DNA of 10,136 nucleotides from PZPK01 sp041590075 (GTDB taxonomy: Bacteria; Pseudomonadota; Gammaproteobacteria; Pseudomonadales; Oleiphilaceae). A program made the translations under genes and the position numbers. The stretch covers positions 1 through 10,136 of the forward strand of contig JBFHUL010000100.1 of NCBI GenBank assembly GCA_041590075.1, in the 5' to 3' direction. Of the stretch, positions 6,794-10,136 are shown piece after piece. Each line of letters begins with the position of its first letter. Position 1 is the stretch's first letter. The notes under the pieces were generated by a model that saw only the letters and a program-made list of their open reading frames with translations, had not been told where the DNA came from and did not search any database.

Positions 6794-8004
6794 TTCATAG
6801 TCACCCTTTCTGGAACTGGCTTCGTTTTTTCGACGCTGGTGTACCATGGCATCAATATAAAATAAGCAAAGTAAACACCAGTCAGAATTCGTGCCCACAA
6901 CGTTCGTTCTGGCGTGGCAACCACAACACCGAGATAACCGAGCACACAGAAAGCCACCACGAACAAGGCCAGCGCAATTTTACTCAAACTGCCTTTATAG
7001 CGCATGGATTTCACTGGACTGCGGTCAAGCCAGGGCAACACAAACAATATGGCAATCGCCGCCCCCATGGCCACCACGCCCAGGAAGGCATCCGGCACGG
7101 CACGCAGAATGGCGTAGAAGGGCGTAAAATACCAAACAGGCGCGATGTGATCCGGGGTTTTGAGCGGGTTAGCCGGCTCAAAGTTTGGCTTCTCGATGAA
7201 GTATCCGCCCATTTCAGGAAAGAAAAACACCACACTGCAGAAGACAAACAAAAACACCACTACACCCACTAAATCATGAACCGTATAAAAGGGGTGGAAA
7301 GGAATACCATCTTTGGGGATACCGTTTTCGTCCTTATTCTTTTTGATTTCCACACCATCAGGATTGTTAGAACCCACGGTGTGTAATGCAAGTATATGCA
7401 GCACGACCAGTGCAATAATGACGATTGGCAACGCCACCACATGCAAGGCGAAGAAACGGTTAAGAGTGATACCGGAAATCAGATAATCACCCCGAATCCA
7501 CAAGGCAAGATCTTCACCAATGTAAGGAATGGCACCGAAGAGGTTTACAATTACCTGCGCCCCCCAGTAAGACATTTGCCCCCAAGGCAGGAGATACCCC
7601 ATAAACGCTTCAGCCATCAGGGCCAGATAAATGGTCATCCCAAAGATCCAGATAAGCTCTCGCGGCTTCTTATAGGAACCATACAAAAGCCCGCGAAACA
7701 TGTGCAGATAGACCACGACAAAGAATGCCGATGCGCCAGTAGAATGCAGGTATCGCAATAACCAGCCATATTCCACATCTCGCATAATATATTCGATCGA
7801 AGCAAACGCCCCTTCAGCAGAGGGGTTATAACTCATAGTCAACCAAATCCCGGTGAGAAGCTGGTTGGCCAATACAAGAAAGGAGAGAGAACCAAAGAAA
7901 TACCAGATGTTAAGATTCTTCGGAGCATAGTATTTGCTCATGTGATCTTCGAACGCACGAACAATTGGTAGACGATCGTCTATCCATGCAATCAGCTTTT
8001 GCAT
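6790..8004 (-). CDS. petB: Ubiquinol-cytochrome c reductase, cytochrome b subunit
   Basis: Membrane core of the bc1 complex, with eight expected transmembrane helices and two b haems; it oxidises ubiquinol at the Qo site and reduces quinone at Qi. Haem ligands are His87 and His101 on helix B and His188 and His203 on helix D. The second pair is 15 apart rather than 14, as in other beta/gammaproteobacterial and b6-type proteins. LHTVGSNNPDG (207-217) follows helix D. The Qo motif reads PVWY (289-292) instead of mitochondrial PEWY, a variant known from gammaproteobacteria. At 404 residues it is full length with helices F-H present. An AGGAGG (8012-8017) lies 7 bases before the ATG, inside the end of petA, and the ATG overlaps the petA stop by one base (TAATG). 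Also annotated fbcH/cytB in some genomes. Confidence 0.97.
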   Translation of the reverse strand: MQKLIAWIDDRLPIVRAFEDHMSKYYAPKNLNIWYFFGSLSFLVLANQLLTGIWLTMSYNPSAEGAFASIEYIMRDVEYGWLLRYLHSTGASAFFVVVYLHMFRGLLYGSYKKPRELIWIFGMTIYLALMAEAFMGYLLPWGQMSYWGAQVIVNLFGAIPYIGEDLALWIRGDYLISGITLNRFFALHVVALPIVIIALVVLHILALHTVGSNNPDGVEIKKNKDENGIPKDGIPFHPFYTVHDLVGVVVFLFVFCSVVFFFPEMGGYFIEKPNFEPANPLKTPDHIAPVWYFTPFYAILRAVPDAFLGVVAMGAAIAILFVLPWLDRSPVKSMRYKGSLSKIALALFVVAFCVLGYLGVVVATPERTLWARILTGVYFAYFILMPWYTSVEKTKPVPERVTMK

Positions 8005-8597
8005 TATGCAGCCTCCTCATCAACACCGATCATGATGGTCTGGTCATCCAGGTATTTGTATGGAGGGACTTCCAGATTTTTTGGCGCAGGCACACCCTTG
8101 AACACGCGGCCTGCCAAATCAAAACGCGAACCATGACAGGGACAGAAAAACCCACCCAGCCAGTTTTCGTCGAATTCCTGCGGCTCAACCTCGGGAACAA
8201 ACTGTGGAGAACAACCAAGATGGGTGCAAATGCCTACGATCACCGCATATTCAGGCCGCGAAGAGCGATATATACCCTCTATATATTCAGGTTGCTGCGG
8301 CTCCTGTGATTGCGGATCACGCACTTCATCGTTGAGCTTCTCGAGGTTATCGAGCATCTCTTGCGTACGACGAATTACCCAAACGGGCTTTCCTCGCCAC
8401 TCTACGGTCAGACGCTGCCCCGGCTCAAGTTTGCCAATTGACGCTTTTACCGGTGCACCCGCGGCCTTGGCTTTGGCACTTGGATTCCAAGACGCAACAA
8501 ATGGCACGGCTGCACCAATTGCTCCGACACCACCCACTACCGAGGTGGCACCCAGCAGAAATCGCCGCCGGCTTGCATTTACGTCGCCATCACTCAT
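8004..8597 (-). CDS. petA: Ubiquinol-cytochrome c reductase, Rieske iron-sulfur subunit
   Basis: Carries the [2Fe-2S] cluster that moves one electron from ubiquinol at the Qo site of cytochrome b to cytochrome c1. The 197-residue protein has an N-terminal SRRRFLLG (9-16) Tat-type motif followed by a hydrophobic span (17-36) that remains as membrane anchor. SAKAKAAGAPVK (40-51) forms the hinge region. The cluster-binding loops are CTHLGC (124-129) and CPCHGS (152-157), giving ligands C124, H126, C152 and H155 and the disulfide pair C129/C154. I chose the ATG at 8597 because GGGGGAA lies 6 bases upstream and the length matches the Pseudomonas protein. In-frame TTG (8615) and ATG (8612) starts would add a short MMGEAY extension and swallow that ribosome binding site. 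First gene of the bc1 operon. Confidence 0.96.
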   Translation of the reverse strand: MSDGDVNASRRRFLLGATSVVGGVGAIGAAVPFVASWNPSAKAKAAGAPVKASIGKLEPGQRLTVEWRGKPVWVIRRTQEMLDNLEKLNDEVRDPQSQEPQQPEYIEGIYRSSRPEYAVIVGICTHLGCSPQFVPEVEPQEFDENWLGGFFCPCHGSRFDLAGRVFKGVPAPKNLEVPPYKYLDDQTIMIGVDEEAA

Positions 8598-8611
8598 ATA
8601 GGCTTCCCCCA

Positions 8612-8831
8612 TCAAATAAACTGCTTTTTAAAGCTTATTGTCATGCACTCGCCACAGACTTCGGGGCAGCACAATTTATGTGCGCTCACCACTAAGCGAT
8701 CACTGCTCAATAAAATGTAGGCAGAAACCAAACCTACTGCTATTAGGGCGGGCATTTTAAAAGCCACAAATGGTAAAGAAATTGCTAAACCGCTTCAACA
8801 ACTTTTGCAGCCAAGCCCTTTGACATGACAT
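8612..8831 (-). other. Intergenic region upstream of petA, with a doubtful 47-codon ORF
   Basis: The bc1 operon promoter must lie here or upstream, but no -35/-10 pair stands out. A 5-base inverted repeat (GCACA at 8669-8673, TGTGC at 8679-8683) is present and does not match FNR/Anr or CRP sites. On the minus strand, ATG at 8755 to TGA at 8612 encodes 47 residues: a hydrophobic start (PALIAVGLVSAYILL), then a cysteine cluster CCPEVCGEC and a basic end. Its stop touches the alternative petA starts. There is no Shine-Dalgarno sequence before the ATG, so it may be chance. Confidence 0.3.
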
Positions 8832-8873
8832 AAAAAAAGCGCTTGCCAACCATACAGCCGACAAACGCTTTTT
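8832..8873 (-). terminator. Intrinsic terminator of rplM-rpsI
   Basis: A 12-base stem is formed by 8834-8845 and 8862-8873: five A-T pairs, then GCG/CGC, one G-U wobble in RNA and TTG/CAA, with a 16-base loop. On the minus-strand RNA it ends in seven U residues (8838-8832). It lies 16 bases past the rpsI stop and separates the ribosomal operon from the petA region. Confidence 0.88.
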
Positions 8874-8889
8874 GACAATAACGTATAAC

Positions 8890-9282
8890 TTAACGCTTGG
8901 AGAACTGTGGCTTCTTACGCGCCTTACGCAGACCCACTTTCTTACGCTCCACGGCTCGCGCATCTCGCGTCACCCAACCAGCCTGACGCAAAGGCGCTCG
9001 CAACGACTCATCATACTCGATCAACGCGCGCGCGATACCATGACGAATTGCACCGGCCTGCCCTGTGGTACCACCGCCTTTCACTGTTACCTTCACATCC
9101 AGCTTGTCAGCCATTTCGACTAACTCCAGGGGCTGACGAACAACCATCTGCGCTGTTTTACGACCGAAAAATACGTCCAAAGGACGACCGTTGACCTCAA
9201 TTTGGCCCTTGCCGGATTTGAGAAACACGCGCGCCGCAGAAGTCTTACGGCGACCAGTTCCATAATTGTATGCTGTTGACAT
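8890..9282 (-). CDS. rpsI: 30S ribosomal protein S9 (uS9)
   Basis: Small-subunit protein of the head domain whose C-terminal tail reaches the P-site tRNA. The 130-residue length equals that of E. coli S9. Recognisable features are the start YGTGRRKTSAARVFLKSG (7-24), VNGRPLDVFFGR, VKGGGTTGQAGAIRHGIARAL in the middle, and the basic tail ending in KKPQFSKR, with the terminal Lys-Arg that contacts tRNA. GGAAGG lies 5 bases before the ATG at 9282. It follows rplM by 12 bases in the standard rplM-rpsI operon and is followed by a strong terminator. Confidence 0.99.
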   Translation of the reverse strand: MSTAYNYGTGRRKTSAARVFLKSGKGQIEVNGRPLDVFFGRKTAQMVVRQPLELVEMADKLDVKVTVKGGGTTGQAGAIRHGIARALIEYDESLRAPLRQAGWVTRDARAVERKKVGLRKARKKPQFSKR

Positions 9283-9294
9283 AATCGCCTTCCG

Positions 9295-9723
9295 TTAAAC
9301 CTTTAATTCCTGGGGCTGCTGTGCAGTATGAGGATGTTCAGTCCCTGCATACACTTTCAGCTTCTTGAACATTGCACGACCAAGCGGACCTCGTGGCAAC
9401 ATTCCCTTGACTGCGGTCTCGATGACACGCTCGGGCGCCTTCTCGATCAACTTGTCGAAAGTGATCGACTTAAGACCACCGATATAACCTGTGTGACGAT
9501 GGTAAACCTTGTCACTGGCTTTCTTTCCAGTCACAGCCACCTTCTCGGCATTCACAACCACAATGTAATCGCCAGTATCCACATGCGGTGTATATTCTGG
9601 CTTATGCTTGCCCCGCAGGCGGCGCGCGATTTCAGTCGACAAACGGCCCAGCGTTTTGTCGGTAGCATCTACGACGTACCAGTCACGCTTTACCGTTTCT
9701 GGCTTTGCACTTAACGTTTTCAT
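9295..9723 (-). CDS. rplM: 50S ribosomal protein L13 (uL13)
   Basis: Early-assembling large-subunit protein that binds 23S rRNA. The 142-residue length equals that of E. coli L13, and the sequence is close throughout: KPETVKRDWYVVDA at 7-20, LGRLSTEIARRLRGKHK at 25-41, YTPHVDTGDYIVVVNAEKV at 44-62, then the C-terminal KGMLPRGPLGRAMFKKLKVY and AQQPQEL. The ATG at 9723 has only a weak AGG about 9 bases upstream, compatible with translational control. In E. coli, L13 represses its own operon by binding the mRNA leader; the hairpin-containing leader here (9724-9775) could serve the same role, by inference. First gene of rplM-rpsI. Confidence 0.99.
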   Translation of the reverse strand: MKTLSAKPETVKRDWYVVDATDKTLGRLSTEIARRLRGKHKPEYTPHVDTGDYIVVVNAEKVAVTGKKASDKVYHRHTGYIGGLKSITFDKLIEKAPERVIETAVKGMLPRGPLGRAMFKKLKVYAGTEHPHTAQQPQELKV

Positions 9724-9741
9724 CTAATTCGCCTATCCAAA

Positions 9742-9777
9742 CTCTGTAAAAAGAGCATACCAAGCCCAAAAGTGGGC
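9742..9777 (-). promoter_or_regulatory. rplM leader hairpins, possible L13 autoregulatory site
   Basis: Between the promoter and the rplM ATG the RNA can form two small hairpins: GCCCA/TGGGC (9764-9768 with 9773-9777, 4-base loop) and CTCT/AGAG (9742-9745 with 9752-9755, 6-base loop). E. coli L13 is reported to bind the leader of its own operon. Whether these stems are the equivalent site is inference. Confidence 0.35.
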
Positions 9778-9781
9778 GGCG

Positions 9782-9810
9782 ATTCTACCGCACACGATCA
9801 GGCGATTCAA
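9782..9810 (-). promoter_or_regulatory. Promoter of rplM-rpsI
   Basis: On the minus strand, TTGAAT (9805-9810), a 17-base spacer and TAGAAT (9782-9787) are followed by a CG-rich start region. Transcription would begin near 9775, giving a leader of about 52 bases. Spacing is ideal and both boxes match well. Confidence 0.7.
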
Positions 9811-9879
9811 CTTGCTACATGCCGACACGCAGGAGACGGGGCTGTACTCATTTGCGCGACGATAATTTTAAGGGCGCGA

Positions 9880-9909
9880 AGTATAAACCAGGTTTCGTGA
9901 GAATTGCCA
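9880..9909 (-). promoter_or_regulatory. Possible second, upstream promoter of rplM-rpsI
   Basis: On the minus strand, TGGCAA (9904-9909), an 18-base spacer and TATACT (9880-9885, 5 of 6) are followed by a GC-rich stretch (CGCGCCC). It would start a transcript about 150 bases before rplM. The -35 box is weak; consensus match only. Confidence 0.35.
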
Positions 9910-9942
9910 GAGCTTTTGACAATAAATTAAACAAGCAACAGC

Positions 9943-10136
9943 TCAAACTTCGGGATTGACCCAATGATGCAAACCAAACAGTGCCACGGTATTATCCCAA
10001 AGCCGGGCACGCAACTGCTCTGGCGACTCCTCTCGCACAGCATGCAAAGCCTCAAAGACACGCGAAATATTGGCGGGTGTAGCCTGACCTTTCTGCTGAC
10101 CCGGCAGCGGCATGTCGGGCGCGTCGGTTTCGAGCA
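9943..10136 (-). CDS. TatD-family metal-dependent hydrolase (YjjV-like), C-terminal part only
   Basis: The last 63 codons of a gene that enters from the right edge; the TGA stop is at 9943-9945. The visible part begins LETDAPDMPLPGQQKGQ, the C-terminal signature of TatD hydrolases, in which the Asp after Thr belongs to the metal-binding active site of the TIM barrel. It continues with PANISRVFEALHAVRE and ends ALFGLHHWVNPEV. The PDMPL wording resembles E. coli YjjV more than TatD or YcfH. TatD proteins are reported to act as Mg-dependent 3'-5' DNases or hydrolases; the substrate cannot be told here. It lies on the same strand as rplM, about 220 bases upstream, and no convincing terminator is visible between them. 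Confidence 0.88.
   Translation of the reverse strand, partial: LETDAPDMPLPGQQKGQATPANISRVFEALHAVREESPEQLRARLWDNTVALFGLHHWVNPEV

Noticed and set aside
6794..6898. Longer cytochrome c1 starting at 6898
   Set aside because: It would add 35 residues inside petB and bury the signal peptide; the ATGA overlap at 6790-6793 is the standard arrangement.
7127..7140. PVWY in place of PEWY in the cytochrome b Qo motif
   Set aside because: At first sight a lost catalytic Glu, but PVWY is a known natural variant in gammaproteobacterial bc1 complexes, so it is not novel.
6772..7272. A 166-codon plus-strand frame across petB
   Set aside because: Antisense shadow of cytochrome b; rich in His, Arg and Gln with no domain features.
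7394..7441. Haem-ligand histidines 15 rather than 14 apart in cytochrome b helix D
   Set aside because: A regular property of beta/gammaproteobacterial and b6-type proteins, not an insertion.
8669..8683. Inverted repeat GCACA-N5-TGTGC upstream of petA as an operator
   Set aside because: Five-base arms occur often by chance and the pattern fits neither FNR/Anr nor CRP sites.

Overview
The window reads as chromosomal core DNA of a gammaproteobacterium. Gene content and order match the Pseudomonas-type arrangement, in which rnpB, rsmI, lpoA, yraN, diaA, sspB, sspA, the cytochrome bc1 genes, rpsI and rplM are neighbours. The proteins look closest to Pseudomonas and related marine lineages such as the Cellvibrio or Marinobacter side, but the genus cannot be settled from sequence alone. 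Both strands are tightly packed with housekeeping genes. I see no insertion sequence, prophage, CRISPR array, tRNA or toxin-antitoxin pair, and no stretch longer than 300 bases lacks a gene.

Left part (1-1958, all minus strand). RNase P RNA runs off the left edge. Its likely promoter (312-341) sits just past the stop of an unrecognised, acidic, probably exported protein (349-1005). Next comes rsmI, the 16S rRNA C1402 2'-O-methyltransferase.

Centre-left (1937-4798, plus strand). A compact operon diverges from rsmI: lpoA (outer-membrane lipoprotein activator of PBP1A), yraN (UPF0102 nuclease-fold protein) and diaA (DnaA-binding SIS protein). Intergenic gaps are 6 and 11 bases. The BON-domain gene dolP/osmY, which usually follows diaA in relatives, is absent; diaA instead converges on sspB with 31 bases between the stops.

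Centre-right (4830-8615, minus strand). sspA-sspB (RNA-polymerase-associated SspA and the ClpXP adaptor SspB) have their own promoter. Upstream is petA-petB-petC, the three-subunit cytochrome bc1 complex, with overlapping stop/start codons (TAATG and ATGA) and a clear intrinsic terminator after petC. The Rieske and cytochrome c1 subunits face the periplasm around the membrane cytochrome b and pass electrons from ubiquinol to cytochrome c.

Right part (8832-10136, minus strand). rplM-rpsI (L13, S9) has a good sigma70 promoter, a leader with two small hairpins and a strong terminator. The window ends in the C-terminal 63 codons of a TatD-family metal-dependent hydrolase.

I do not see a convincing new biological system. 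The points most worth a second look are the unknown secreted protein abutting rnpB, the loss of catalytic residues in DiaA, the missing dolP, a short cysteine-containing ORF upstream of petA, and the rplM leader.
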